NCBI GenBank assembly: GCA_030549335.1
Contig: CM060195.1
Span: forward strand, 5,115,001-5,179,000
Length of the DNA stretch: 64,000 nucleotides
Source of the DNA: Pontederia crassipes
Taxonomy: Eukaryota; Streptophyta; Magnoliopsida; Commelinales; Pontederiaceae
Direction of reading: 5' to 3'
Numbering within the stretch: the stretch's first letter is position 1; the number at the start of each line of letters is the position of its first letter. The notes beneath the pieces were generated by a model. The model was given only the letters and a program-made list of their open reading frames with translations. It had not been told where the DNA came from and searched no databases. Shown piece by piece: positions 12,490 through 24,884 of this stretch. Made by a program: the position numbers and the translations under genes.

Positions 12490-13450
12490 ATGTCTAGCGA
12501 TCATGGTGGCTCAAAGAGAGATAAGACAGCTAAAGAAGGAGCACCCCAACAACCACCAAAAAGAGCGCGTAACCTCTTTACACCTCCCATAAAAGTCAAC
12601 TACAACTATTGGGCTGCAGTATACTTAGTCCTTATGATTAGGGAAAACATCGAAGGAACCTCGGAGGAAGAATCCTTGTAGGACATGTTGAAGAACATGA
12701 CAACAACAATAGGAAATGCCTCAAAATCAACATGTCAAATGAAGAAATAACACACTTCTCAATAACTTGGACATGTTGTCTCATAGTAAAGCTCTCGGGA
12801 CAAGTCATTGGAGTTCTCTCGCTCCAAGAGAAACTAAGACACCTTTGGGCACGAAAATGTGATATCTCTATGATAGATCTCCCTAACTCATTCTTTATTT
12901 TCAAGTTAACAATGATGGAGGATAGAACTTGGATTCTCACCGGTGGACCATGGTTGATCCTTGGTCATTTTTTCTCTGCCCATGAAGTTCATGGATCCCG
13001 GGATTCAAACCATGGGAGGCGAAAGTTTCCAAGATGACAACATGGGTAAGGATACTTGAACTCCTCATCGAACTCCTTAACCACACAATCTTAAGCCGTG
13101 TGGGTTTGGAAAACTATTATGATTCGGCAAATTCTCTGCTAGTGGAACGAGTGTGAACTTCACAAGGTTATGTATCGAGCTAGATCTGGAGGAACCCCTC
13201 ATGAAGATAGCAAAAAATCGGGGAACTGTCTACAATGTTATGTATGAGAGTATTGGGATACTCTATTTTCAATGCAGATGCATTGGACACTCAAAGGAAC
13301 TTTGCAAGAATGAGTGAGCAAATCATCCGTGTGCTTTAGGGAGAACTGTAATGCTTGAGAATGATATTTCACCATGGATACCTCTGCGAACCATGGAAAC
13401 CAACACGAGGAAGACAAGTACGAATAATGGATCCTCGTCTCCAATAGGCG
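12490..13450 (+). pseudogene. L1-type LINE ORF1 remnant (DUF4283 domain and CCHC knuckle)
   Basis: Plus-strand fragments show the DUF4283-type gag domain of plant L1 LINEs. A segment near 12732-13000 includes VKLSGQVIG, LRHLW, IDLPNSFFIFK and LTGGPWLILGHF, in the order known for this domain. Further on, near 13190-13320, there is a CCHC-like knuckle, CRCIGHSKELC, after an 'F(Q)C' lead-in. The first part, at 12490-12681, carries a stop (TAG at 12679-12681) and the domain continues in another frame. No endonuclease or reverse transcriptase ORF2 follows, although L1 ORF1 is normally followed by it. I read this as a truncated, frameshifted copy. The alternative is a domesticated DUF4283 zinc-knuckle gene, which the broken frame argues against. 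Confidence 0.7.
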
Positions 13451-13459
13451 ACATAATAA

Positions 13460-15334
13460 TATTTTTAAGAAAATGACTCAAGATGGTCATTGTGATCCCA
13501 CTAATTCCCCACTATCTGAAAAAAATAGTTATAATTCATTAAAAATAATATGTTGCGCCAATGTACTATTCTAATAATTTTGAAAAATAAAGAACCAAAA
13601 TCATCTAAAAAATATATGATATGATTAATATATCATTTAAAAAAATTTTGTCCAATACAATTAATGTTTTATGGTGGGAAATCTTCCTTCCTCTTGAAAT
13701 GTGTTAATTAGAAATAATCACCCCTTCATAATTAAAAAAAGTCATCGTGTCACGTGAATATAGCAATTTTTTTAAGACTACGTTAATGCATGCATATGTC
13801 ATGAACCACTTGATGAATGACCAACTATTTAAACACTCTATGTTTCATAATTATTTCAAACTCGCAAAATTACATATTTATTTCATGCTAAATTTTGTGA
13901 AACATGCCAAAATTAACATAGAATAAATCACCATATATGAATGTATAGTAGCACAAATAATCATATTATTCATTTACATATAAATGAATGTTGTTTGTCA
14001 CTATTATAATTGACTTAAGTATGATCATAAGTATACAAATAATCACATGATTATTATCTTATAGATAATTCCACATTCATGTCACATGATTCTCAATTAT
14101 GTACATAAATAAATAATTCCTAATATCATGCATATCTTATTAATTAGTATTATTGCATATTTTTTATGATATGAAATATTATACAAAACATTTCATGTGT
14201 AACAAAAACACATGCTCATAATTTTTCATAAAGAAAATGAATATATCATAAATAATGTGCATACTTTACATAAAAATTTAAACAAATGTGACAAAACATA
14301 CACTTTGTACATTTATGTGAATTGATCTCATAAGAATTCACAAACACATATTATACCTAATATGTAACATAATTCATATATGAACATGTCCTTTCATAAA
14401 GAAAATAAATTCTTATTATGTAGTGAAATTCACATAATGAACTAAATATAGCATGCATATTTTAATTATCATGTCTCATATTTGAAAGAATACTTCAAAT
14501 AAACATCACATAATTATGTGTATGAATACCAAAATCATATAAATATTTAACCTAAGTGTGACATACTACACTTAAAACATATCATATAATAATATGTCAA
14601 TGAATTTTTTCCTCTAAATTCATAAATTCCAATTTGGTATTAATTCACATAATTATCAAAAAGTAAAAAAAATGCATAATCATTACATGGCATAATATGA
14701 TAATTCATATAATTATATATGCATAATTAAATAATCTGGACTTGTGAAAATCATTCATAATTTTTTATCACCTTGATGTGTATAAATAAGAAATAGTCTA
14801 ATTTCTCAGTATATTATTTATCATAACATAAACATTATACACAATTAATAATAAAATAAAATACATATATTTATGTCACATATAAAACACACACTATTCG
14901 ATTTTTTAAAATTTCTAAGCTAGAAAATATTTTTTTCTCATTATTTTATTTTTTAGTTTCTTTAAAGAAATACTGAGCCGACAGGAGTAATAGGCTTTCG
15001 GCGTGCGCAACTACTAACATGACTCGACGAGTCTGAGCATGCATGTCCCCTACTAAGATGCATAGTCCTAAACATTTGTGTGTGTGTAAATTCACACTAT
15101 TGTATCAATTGCAAGTCATGTCTTGCCCATGGCATTTTTATTTTTTTATATGTTATTTTGGACTCATGTCGAAATCCAATCACATATCAAAAAAAGAACC
15201 ACATACATTGAAATTTTGTTAGAGTGCAGCGATCAATCCGAAATGTTCATCAGCATTGCAATTTGCCTACGGCAAGAAAATATTTATAACCTTAGACAAC
15301 CATCATACATACACAAGACTTAATTAAGAATATT
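13460..15334. other. Very AT-rich non-coding stretch
   Basis: Dominated by words such as CATAATTCATAT and CACATAATTATG with no strict period. A small less AT-rich patch lies at about 14980-15060. No coding signal recognised. Confidence 0.4.
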
Positions 15335-15894
15335 CGCTACAAGAAATTTGCTAAATAGCCACTTAACAATGCGTCGCTAAAGTGACGCTAAAGTGTGATT
15401 AAAATAAATAGCCACATATTAGCATCGACAGACGTCGTCAAAATGAGACACTAAAGTTTGGTAGTTATTAGCATCGCAATGGCCCCAAGGCCAAAGACGA
15501 TGCTATTAGCGCCACATGTCAACGCTACTATGACATTATGATGACATGAAAAGTGGGTGGCAAAATGCGTCGCTAAGTAGACGCTACATCGGGTGACATT
15601 AAAGCTAATGTGTCTCCATATATGCGACTTTGTCTCGACGTTATAGTAGCACCAAAGTGATGTCGCGAGGCATCTCTCGTGAGATGCTAAGGTGACACTA
15701 ATACTACGACAATAATGTGGCATTAAAGTGATGCCAATTACGATATGTTCAAATAGCTCCCAACCTTTTGCATCGCTTAGGCGATGCTAACGATATTTTG
15801 CCCCATTCCACTCATATTCTTCCCTTCTCGCACCATACAATTGTACAATGCATATATAATGTATTCTTCACATTCATCACAATGATAATAAAGA

Positions 15895-16393
15895 GTAATG
15901 TATATGAAAACTAATAAACATCACAAAAGTGTTAATAAGATAATAAATGATGGGAAAATCCGAGAACAAGGAGAGAAGATCGCAGAGAGATTGCAGAAAA
16001 ATAGAGGAGACACACGAAATTTACCCAGGTTCACCCTTAAGATAAGGGCTACGTCCTGCAAAGATGTTCCACTATATGTTTAGGTTTACAGTCGCCACAC
16101 CAAATTACATCAGAAATTAGGCTATTAATAGCCTCTCCAAATCGGGTTTAAAACCCAAACAAACAGAGAAAAAACATAATCCGAACCACACGGGCCGGCT
16201 AAACAAAAGCCCAAAACCCGTCTAGGTTTCCCCCGAAGCGGGACCGCCGTCGGGGGGCGGGCCCCCCGAACCCCCCCTTTCGTTCGTACGCCAGCAATAC
16301 TGTTAATTGGGTAATACTCAGATTCCCCTAAGCTCACGTGGGCGAACCCGGTGTGAGAAACAAGGGGCCCTGAAGTATTCACCAACTCTAACA
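15895..16393 (-). mobile_element. Probable solo LTR (Copia-like) nested in the CACTA element (fossil)
   Basis: Read on the minus strand it starts TGTTAGAGTTGGTG at 16393. It contains a GC-rich segment at 16190-16280 and a block near 16010-16060 (TTACCCAGGTTCACCC, GGGCTACGTCC) that recurs in plant Copia LTRs. The far end near 15895-15900 is uncertain, and I could not confirm a target duplication or an internal region. Confidence 0.45.
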
Positions 16394-16465
16394 ATAAAAT
16401 CGTATCAAACATCGTAACAAAATCGTCTGCAAGATATAATAGGTATGAAAATGTTACAAAAGTTT

Positions 16466-17580
16466 CTATCCTAAATTATTATCATCGTCGATGTCACATT
16501 CGACGTTGATGTACTCAGTCCTTGGCCTCGTGAGGACTGAGTTTATGGCTGGATCATGGTCTGAATCGCCTGCAAAATGCTGCTTCGAGATGAGTCTCCT
16601 GATGATGTCTAACGCCAGCTCAGGTGCAAGAATGAACTGGGAGCAGATAGGCCTCATGCATATCCTCCGCTCTTCCTAGGAACTTGAACGGTTGTGCCTA
16701 GGCCACGCAAGTATCCCCTTGTTGTCGTGTTGGCCACCTCCTCCCATAGAATAATGCCCTCTACAAAATAGAAAAAAAATATAACCATATAAACATTATA
16801 AATCATATAAATTGTATAACATTAAAAATATATAAAGTATTATATAACATTAAAAACATGATTTATTTTCGAGATACGTTACTTGGTGGCTGAGTAGTAG
16901 GATCATCTGCTTCTCGATCATCTTCTCATTATAAGCATCCTAAACAATTTAAACATTGCACATTTGAAAAATCATTTACATTAATATGAACAACCAAATT
17001 AATATGTGATTAAACTTACTAGAACTCTATGAGCAGTGGGCGTGATCAAGTCATTGGTGTTCCTGCTCTTATGCGTGGCCTCCTAGACCGAGCGAAAAAT
17101 GATAGGACCACCTTCTTTTTCCTCCTGCAATAAAGTTCCAAATTTTACAAAATAAGTAAGTATAAGATAAAAGTTTGATTATTCAATTTTGTATATACAT
17201 TACCATGAGCCGTCGATACTCGTCAAATCAAATCGCTTGTGTGGATGTGGACCTCGGGTTTTGAAAGTCTATTAATTTTTGTCTTTTCAGATTTGTCAAT
17301 CTTCATCCATACTATAGAAACATCAAAATACTTAGACTTTGTAAAATTATAAATTTAAGAAAAACAATTCAAATGTAAACTTACTTACCACTTTCTACAT
17401 AACGACTCCCAAACTGGGCGCCTAATATACCTTGGTTATCTTTGTATGCCCTACTCCAAACTGAGGCCGACGAATATGACGACATTGCGAAATTTGTATA
17501 GCCAATTTTGAAGGCGTTTTGCAGCCACCTCCTTGAAGGATCTCCAAGTATTCCCCAAATTGAGCTCAAGACAAAATTGA
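16466..17580 (-). pseudogene. Ptta/En-Spm transposase remnant (PF03004-like)
   Basis: Three minus-strand exon-like pieces fit the plant transposase family. Near 17210-17310 the piece has SEKTKINR followed by EYRRLM and a GTAATG donor, with a frame change between them. Near 17030-17130, after a TGCAG acceptor, it reads EEKEGGP then EATHKSRNTND. That matches the family's WEATHT block, with a TAG where Trp is expected. Near 16466-16657 a C-terminal-like piece follows. Upstream, 17381-17569 may hold a further exon (WGILGDPSRRWLQNAF). The stop and the frame change show that it is not functional. Domain identity is from pattern memory. Confidence 0.6.
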
Positions 17581-18689
17581 TTTGCTTCCTAAAAATTATT
17601 ATAAAAAGTTAGTAATTTAAAAATAATATAAAACAAATTATCTAATCCAGAAAAAGATCATAGGGTAAACACCCGAAAGATGACATTCCACACTTGAATT
17701 GAGATATCTTTCCATGATCCTGCCCCTTTTGACAAGTGGGCAATGACAAGAGAACTGGCATCCCCTACGGTAGAAGCAGTATGAAAGTGGTTCTACAATT
17801 TACAAAGAAAAAATAATTTTGTGATTATAAGCAAAACTATAATAAAATTTATTTAACTTACGGCCGAGTAATATTGTTGACGGTAATCATCCCATTATCG
17901 TAGAATCCGTCTTCTTCTGTCAAAAAGGAATCATCATTCGTCGAGCTAGGGTAGATTGAAAAGGTCTGACATGATTGACGGGCCGTGGTACAAAATAAAT
18001 TATTAGTGTAATACAAAATTAAACTAATGATAATTGATATATATATATACACCCCATGCGATATCTAGTGCTACTTGATCCGTGGCAGTTCGCTCATCAG
18101 AATGTGATGATCTGACTGTTTGTCCCATCGACGATGTCACAACTGACACCATTAAAACAAGAAATGATTAATATAATTATATTATAAATATAAAATAAAT
18201 AACAATAAATATATCACATGGCGTAATATGTTGACCATCGTCGCGTGGTCCTGTGGAATGGACGTTGGAATGTGGAGACAACATCCATCGATCTCAGTAA
18301 AGGTGTAGCAATTGTCACCCTAAAAATAGTTAAAACAGTTGCATATATTTAAATTTATTAAATACACAAAAAATAACTTGGGGTGACATGTCGATTGCCG
18401 TCATGCAATTGAGACAATCAACCAATGGACTGCCTACTATGTAACGATCCGGCTATGTGCCCCATTAGGAGAAACTATCACTATTAAAAAAAATTTAAAC
18501 TAATTAGTAGTTGTCAAATATAAATAAGCTACACAATAAATATATCACCCGGTGGTCGACTCGCCTCTATCATAGGGAGTGAGTGCTTGGAAGAACGAGA
18601 AAATCCTGAAGCTCAACCTCATGTAACCATACCTGAAAAAAATGATCAACCTTGTGTTATTGCGAGATTTATAAATTTATATACTTAGT

Positions 18690-19300
18690 GTAATTCATTG
18701 CATTTAGAGGAGGAGACGGCATGGTCGAAGGAGTCAATGGCAGTTGGGGTCGGAGGAGGAGGCCGAAGGCGGCGGTCAGGGAAGTAGGAGGAGGGTGGCA
18801 TCAGTGTCAGAGTCCGGCGGGATCGGGGACAGCGGCGACCCAACGTCAGTACAATTGTCAACAAGAACACGCACAACAACAAGATCAGTGTAATGGTACA
18901 TTAGTTCGATCATCTGTGACATTAATAATGAAAGAAAAATACTTGTCTTTTTGGTGAAGGGCACGAGATCTCGAGGGAGTTGACGTCTTCTGGCCGAGGC
19001 GGAGGAGGATTCGGGCATCATCAGATTCAACAGCGACCCGACATCGGGTCAGTGGTGACCCGACATCGGGTCAGTGTCGACCCGGCGTCGAGGTTGGAGG
19101 AGGAGGAGGGGGGAAGCGGTGGTCGGGGTTAGAGGTGGCGGGAAAGTAGGAGGAGGTCGGCAGTTGCAAATGTCAACGTCAGAGGAAGTAGGAGGAGGCC
19201 AGCGGTTGTAGGAGTTAGCGACGTTGATGTCGAGGAAGTAGGAAGAGGCCGGCAGTTGCAGGTGTTGGTGTTGATTGCAAGTGTCGGGGTCAAGCAGTAA
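18690..19300. repeat. GC-rich imperfect repeats inside the CACTA-like element
   Basis: Repeats of GAGGAGG / GTAGGAGGAGG type alternate with two copies of CCCGACATCGGGTCAGTG near 19040-19075; the CCGACATCGG part is close to palindromic. Composition differs sharply from the AT-rich flanks. The open frames here are composition artefacts. Confidence 0.55.
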
Positions 19301-19656
19301 AGCATAGTAAAATATTAAAGATGGAAGAACCTAGGGATTTAAGGTAGGTTTTTACCAAATTTTGTGATGCTAATTCATCGCTAAGAAGGCGCCCAAAAAT
19401 AAATTAAAAGAAATTGGTAGATGTGTGATGCTAAGTTGGCATTGTCATGACTCTAAATTCACGTCGTGATGCTAAGTCAAGGCTACGGTGACGCCATTTC
19501 AAAAAAGAGATGAGCAAGTAAATTAACAACCATTAGAGATATTATTCAAAATTTTAAGTGATCCAATAAAGCTTTACAAGTAGGGGCTCATAATTCCATG
19601 ATTAAGAATATAAAAATAATTTACATATAATTAAGATATGATATATATATTGTATG

Positions 19657-19660
<4 letters not shown>

Positions 19661-19691
<31 letters not shown>
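19661..19691. repeat. (TA)n microsatellite
   Basis: Uninterrupted AT dinucleotides followed by short (GATA) and (GA) runs up to 19710, abutting a MITE. Confidence 0.9.
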
Positions 19692-19693
<2 letters not shown>

Positions 19694-19708
19694 TAGATAG
19701 AGAGAGAG

Positions 19709-19908
19709 AGAGGTTAGGTAGCATGCAACCAATTTTTGTACAACTAATATGCAACCAATCAAGATTGTTAGATCATGATTATATGGTTGAGATTCAACCT
19801 CTATTGAATTTAATATTAATTTATTAAATTTAATCTCAACCATATAATCATCATCCAATTGTTCATATTCATATGCATATGTTGTACAACTTTTGGTTGC
19901 ATATTACT
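19709..19908 (+). mobile_element. MITE copy 1 (GAGGTTAGGTAGCATGC family)
   Basis: The left end is GAGGTTAGGTAGCATGCAAC. An internal inverted repeat (GGTTGAGATT ... AATCTCAACC) spans 19788-19843. The right side ends with GTTGTACAAC and TTTGGTTGCATATT, complementary to words in the left arm. A partial copy in the opposite orientation sits at 23336-23418. Both abut AT dinucleotide runs, suggesting TA-rich target preference. Confidence 0.6.
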
Positions 19909-21582
19909 TACACACACATGTGTGTGTGTGTGTGTGTCTTGGCATGAAATAGGGTTTAGAGGGTCGATAGTAGTATCATAGCTCTTTGCATAAAATAGGG
20001 TCTCATGAGCTCGTTATAACTCTTGGCATGAAATAGGGCATAAGGAGTTAATACACGTGCATGACCCCATGAATTGAGATTGTTTAAGACAGTGGAATAT
20101 ACAAATTATTTTTTTCTTGCATTCACGACATATCTATGCATTGTTTCCAATTGAATTTTTTTGGATATACATAAAGAGTTTGGTTTTTCAGTTTTAAAAT
20201 TTATGGATTCCATTTACTCACTAAGCTTGTTGATGTTCTCCCCTCTTTTTTAATTTTTGTAGGTAATAAATGAAAATTTGCTTTCCATAAAATAAGAAAT
20301 ATAAAGGAGCGAGAGAACGAGCATATGCGAGAGACGTGATCATTGTTTTGATTACCTTTGTATTTCATTGGTTCTATATACAAATTTTTAACTCAAAGAA
20401 TGTTTTGAATGATTTTAGAGTTGTTAGATTATAGTGTAGAGCTATGGATGCTCGTGATGTGTGATATATGAGCGTGTAACTCGTAATTTTGGTTGGAGCG
20501 TGAGCTTATGACTCACTATTTTAGGCTCGAGTCCCACTTTTTTATTTCTATTATGAAGTGCCAAAAATGTTCCCATAAGTTCTTGTAATGGTTAAAGTTT
20601 CACAATTAAAATGCAAGTGATGAAATATTGTATATGACATATGGACAAATTTACACATACATCATGTCAAATTTTTTTAGAAAATTTTTAGAGTTAGTTT
20701 ATTTTTTAACATTGGTTTTTCGTTAGATATTTGAATTTGAATTTAAATGATTGGTATCACGATTTTACCCCTTGTGGCACACCTAACGGGGGTAGCATAT
20801 AAACGAAAGAAAAAGTAGAAGTGGTGAGAGATATCACATACACATCTAGCGAGTGAATAGATTAACCATCTACCTTTTAGCCCATAACCTTTCTCCATAT
20901 AGACCAAGACAAAGTGAGAATGACATATGTAACAAGGCGATAAACAATGACATAGATCACAAAAAATATCCAATATAACATTAGTTTGTAATCAACTATA
21001 ACTGAAGTAAATTTTCAAAAGATATTGTGTTGGAGGACATCAAAGTAATATGTAACTTGCCCAATGGTTCAGTTGCAAATAATGCATTTAATCTGATCTG
21101 GTGAAGCTCAGTTTCATCAAGACACTAATCATTTAAGAAAGGTGTCATCCAAGTGTTTGACTAAAAATAATCACATACTCTAAATTCAACATAAAAGTTA
21201 AGGGAAATTAAACACTATCACCACGTTCACCATAATATTTTAATCATTTAATAATGAAAAATTTTAATATTTTAAAGAAAATAAAAAATTTATAATAATC
21301 ATATAACATCCCTTCAATTAATATTTCATAAGACCTCAAATGCCTGAAGACTATTACATCATTTACATCAATATTCATTAGACTTAAAAGATTTATTTGA
21401 TCCTAAACAATTATGTCATGAGCTTGAATCGTCATCATTTCTTCTTGATTACCTACACAAATTTAGAGTACATAAATTTTCAATTATAGTATGTAAAGCT
21501 TATGCATGGATAATTTATTATATGATACTATGTTTGATGCATCTATCATCATCATAGTAACATAACTATGAAACATGCATGC
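19909..21582. other. Non-coding stretch with GT microsatellite and short repeats
   Basis: A (CA/GT) run at 19910-19937 is followed by three near-copies of GGCATGAAATAGGG about 42 bp apart (about 19941, 19985, 20025). An inverted relative (CCTATTTCATGCTAAGAGC) lies near 23499. No gene is recognised; the minus frame 20743-20973 has no family signature. Confidence 0.45.
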
Positions 21583-21801
21583 CAGGGGCGGGCCCCCCTA
21601 ATGTTTTAAAAATAATTAGTTATATATGTTTGTATGTAGATTTTAAAGTTAAAAATTCATTTGGCCCCCTTAAAATAATTTAGTATGTTGTTCACACATG
21701 AATTTTCTATTGGTGTGGTGTTTGAGGTTCTTCCTATTTGGTTGTGAGGTTCTAAATTCAAAACTTGGCCCCCTTTATCTTTGCCTCTAGGTTCATCCCT
21801 G
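21583..21801. mobile_element. MITE of the CAGGGGCGG type (probably hAT)
   Basis: The left end CAGGGGCGGGCCCC pairs imperfectly with the complement of the right end, CAGGGATGAACC. The 219-bp length, the central AT block and the GTTCTAAATTCAAAACTTGG block fit a common plant MITE family. The flanks (GCATGC and GGCATC) do not give a clean 8-bp duplication. Confidence 0.6.
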
Positions 21802-22487
21802 GGCATCACATCATACTTATTAACATAATCATAGGAGATTCTTTATAACTCCTTGACCCTAACTTTTTATTTAACACCTTTTCTTTTTTTATTTTAATTC
21901 TTTACTTTACATTTTTTAGGATTGCTTGAACATTTTTTCTTTCTTTATCATGTGAGATTTTGAAGTGATATTCTTCATCTTTCATCTTTGATATCATCAT
22001 CTTAACTTTCTTTTGTTGTCATAAAATATTTTGAAGATTAACTCACTTTCATTCATACTTTATCTTATGACAATTTTTATATTAACTTAGTTTAAAAAAT
22101 CATGTCAACATCATCGCAATGGCTAGTTAGTCCACATTTTAAAAAACATGCACATTATAATAGTGATGGATTTTATTTTTAGTCATATTTAGGAACACAC
22201 TTTCTGATGAGAAACTTTGTTCCTTGAAAAGCACACACAAATGTAATACTTTATTTCGTGAGATCTGATGCCCTTGAAACACATATATAAGTGTATGACT
22301 TTACTTCTCATCTTTACTTTGATGAGTGACAAAAACTTATTTTTAAATTTTAAAATTCATTATACTTCTTCATTACATCAAACATTCTTCATCTTTTTGT
22401 GAGAGGAGAGAAAAAAGAGAAAAAAATGAGGGAGGGTTTGAGGACTTTCTATGAAGCCTAGTCTAGGATTGGTCAAAAGACTTAAAT
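21802..22487. other. AT-rich non-coding stretch
   Basis: No gene or repeat ends recognised. Confidence 0.3.
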
Positions 22488-22984
22488 TACTACAAAAAAT
22501 CTATCAAATAGCGACATAAATTAGCGACTCAAACTTGACAACGCTAATTCGATGCTAATAGCGTCTAAATAGCGATGCCTTTGGGTCGACAAAATGAGAC
22601 GATAAGTGCCTCCCCGTAACCTCTATTTAGCGTCGCATTAGCGTTACCTTACCTCGGCACTGAAGTCGGTGGCATCACGACGCTATTTCACCACTATTAT
22701 CACGTGCCAAAGCTAGAAAATGCGCGGTAGATTATAGTGTTTTATTGACATTGACATGGTGAGATGCTAAATTAGTGTCGCCGTCTTTGCGACACTAAGT
22801 CGACACGAGTTGAAGAGACAATGTTGGCATCGGCGACTTGCACTATATTGGCGTCGACGTGATGCGACGCGAAATTAGTGTCATAGTTATTGCAACGCTC
22901 ACTTTCGATGTTATTATGAGGTTCAAGTGACGCTATTTTATTGCGTTGTTGTCGCATCGCCGATTTGACGTCAACTTGTTAGAA
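22488..22984. mobile_element. Short non-autonomous CACTA-like element
   Basis: The left end is TACTACAAAAAATC and the right end ACTTGTTAG, degenerate forms of CACTACAAG...CTTGTAGTG. Between them are words such as TAGCGAC, GACGCTA and GCGACTTGC on both strands. They match the subterminal style of the 15.3-19.5-kb element. About 0.5 kb with no coding capacity fits a deletion derivative. Confidence 0.55.
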
Positions 22985-23335
22985 GAACACATACATATAT
23001 ATATTTTAATAGAAATTCATATATATATATATATTGATTTGTTAAGTAGGTAATGTTAATTATTCTAATTATATATCCTACTTATACAATATTTTAATGA
23101 ATAAATGGTTTAAATATTCCTAAATATATATATGTTACCTGCATATGTATTCCTATACCATATGTTACCTATACTATATATGTTAACTACATACGTATTC
23201 ATAAATATACATGTTACCTATATTATATATGTTACATACATATGTATTCCTAAATATACATACATACATATATATATGTATGTATATCTGTGTGTGTATA
23301 TACTTTATATATAGAAGAAAGAATGTTAACAATGT
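22985..23335. repeat. TA/CATA-rich low-complexity stretch
   Basis: Runs of TATATA, ACATACATAC and GTATGTATA with repeated TATGTTAC(C)TA words at 23130-23240. Open frames here are artefacts of composition. Confidence 0.6.
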
Positions 23336-23418
23336 AATATACAATCATGATCTAACAACCTTGATTTGTTGGTTGCATATTGGTTGTAAAAAAATTAGTC
23401 GCATGCTACCTAACCTCT
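23336..23418 (-). mobile_element. MITE copy 2 (partial, inverted relative to 19709-19908)
   Basis: The minus strand reads GAGGTTAGGTAGCATGC, then AATATGCAACCAA and TTGTTAGATCATGATT in the same order as copy 1. The other half is missing. It abuts a (TA)n(CATA)n microsatellite at 23420-23460. Confidence 0.6.
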
Positions 23419-24884
23419 ATATTATATATATATATATATACATACATACATACATACATACCAAGTCGCCTATGGATCAATAGTTCTGCTCCTCAATTCC
23501 TATTTCATGCTAAGAGCATTAAGATTCACCGCCCCTAAATGGTCATCTCGATATTGATCAGGCATCCAAGGTAAGATAGCAAAAATCATTTTGACGTGCA
23601 ATGCATGAATGCAATGTAACACGTATTTAACTTGATCATAATAATAAGATTTTCAAGTGCTTCAATAATCTCACATGTAAAACCACTGTCATAAATCCAT
23701 ATCATATATAATTCATCATTTTTGTAAGGAAACATACAAAAAGATCAATTTAATAGCCTATAGAAGCATTCATACACTCAAAAGCACTACACACAGCAAG
23801 TTGAATAAAATTCATTCCATATCCACATGAAAAAGAAACATGCATTTGGCCGAAGGCCATCATCGTCATTTTTATGCATAAATCCACTCACCTCGAATTA
23901 CATTAAGTCCCAATTACCTCCCGTCCAAATCCGATCAAAAGCGAGTAGTACCTATTACATTCATTTAAACCTTATTTAGAAACATAACCTTATCATATAG
24001 GACATTTATCACTTCTAACTATCATTCATCTTTTAGTTCATTAATTATTGCACAATTATCATTTTAATGACATCTTGGTACTTAGAACTACAGTTTGCAA
24101 TTCTTTTAACCTAAGTTCATAATTAAGGCCTTATAAGCAATCATATAAACTAGTTTCATAAATTGACTATTTAGCATTATAAGTTATAACTTTTCAATTA
24201 ACTAAATACTATTAGAAGTAATTCTATGCAATTTACATTAATGATTATCACTATAGGGTTTTTGAATATGCTTACTAGAAAAGGAAAAGAAATCGCCAAC
24301 TAGCAACATCATATTTAAATCCCAATAAACAACCACCTATTGTAACCAATTAACCATGAACGATTCGAATTAGACACTATTACTAAATCTCATCAATTTA
24401 CAAAATTAAATCATATAGACGTTTTCAGATACTATAAGGGCTTACTCGCTGAAACGTCCAAACAATTACCGATCTCAATGAGAAAATAAAAAAAATACTT
24501 TAATCAGTTCACATAATTGAAATCCCTTCGCATGTGTCTCCCCTTTCTCGACGTTAAAAATAGCTTCCTGTGTGGGTGTGCTATTCTATGTCTAACCCAT
24601 CTTAAAAGGTGTTCATATGTCATCCTCTTTCCGGTAGTGCTCTCCGATCGAAAAACGACGGCGAACCATGCGACATGACGGCGATTGCGTGTGGGGCGAA
24701 ATAGGGAGAAATGACAAATAGAAGACAATATTCTCTCTCCTCTTTTTTTTCCAAGGTCATGTTATTTTTGTTTTTATTTGTTTGCTATACCAAAAATCCC
24801 TCATCTTTTAAATTAATTCCAACTTAAAAAAAACATAACAGGGCATTATACTTTTAGTTTCGCTCTCCTTTTGCAATTACTTCA
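23419..24884. other. Non-coding stretch, possibly decayed LTR
   Basis: After the (TA)(CATA) run there is no gene I can support. The part from about 23615 (TGTAACACG) to about 24850 (CAGGGCATTATA) faintly recalls a Gypsy LTR, but no partner or target duplication was seen. Confidence 0.3.

Larger units (their letters stand above)
15335..19500 (-). mobile_element. CACTA-like (En/Spm) DNA transposon, degenerate, right terminus lost
   Basis: The left end reads CGCTACAAGAAATTTGC (CACTA with one change). Subterminal words such as GCGTCGCTAA, GACGCTA and GATGCTAA fill 15360-15800 and recur at 19370-19490, as expected for CACTA subterminal repeats. A decayed Ptta/En-Spm transposase lies between. The right terminus should read TTTCTTGTAGTG but the sequence stops matching at about 19500. 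A probable LTR insertion occupies about 15.9-16.4 kb. The same terminal and subterminal style appears in the short element at 22488-22984. Confidence 0.65.
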
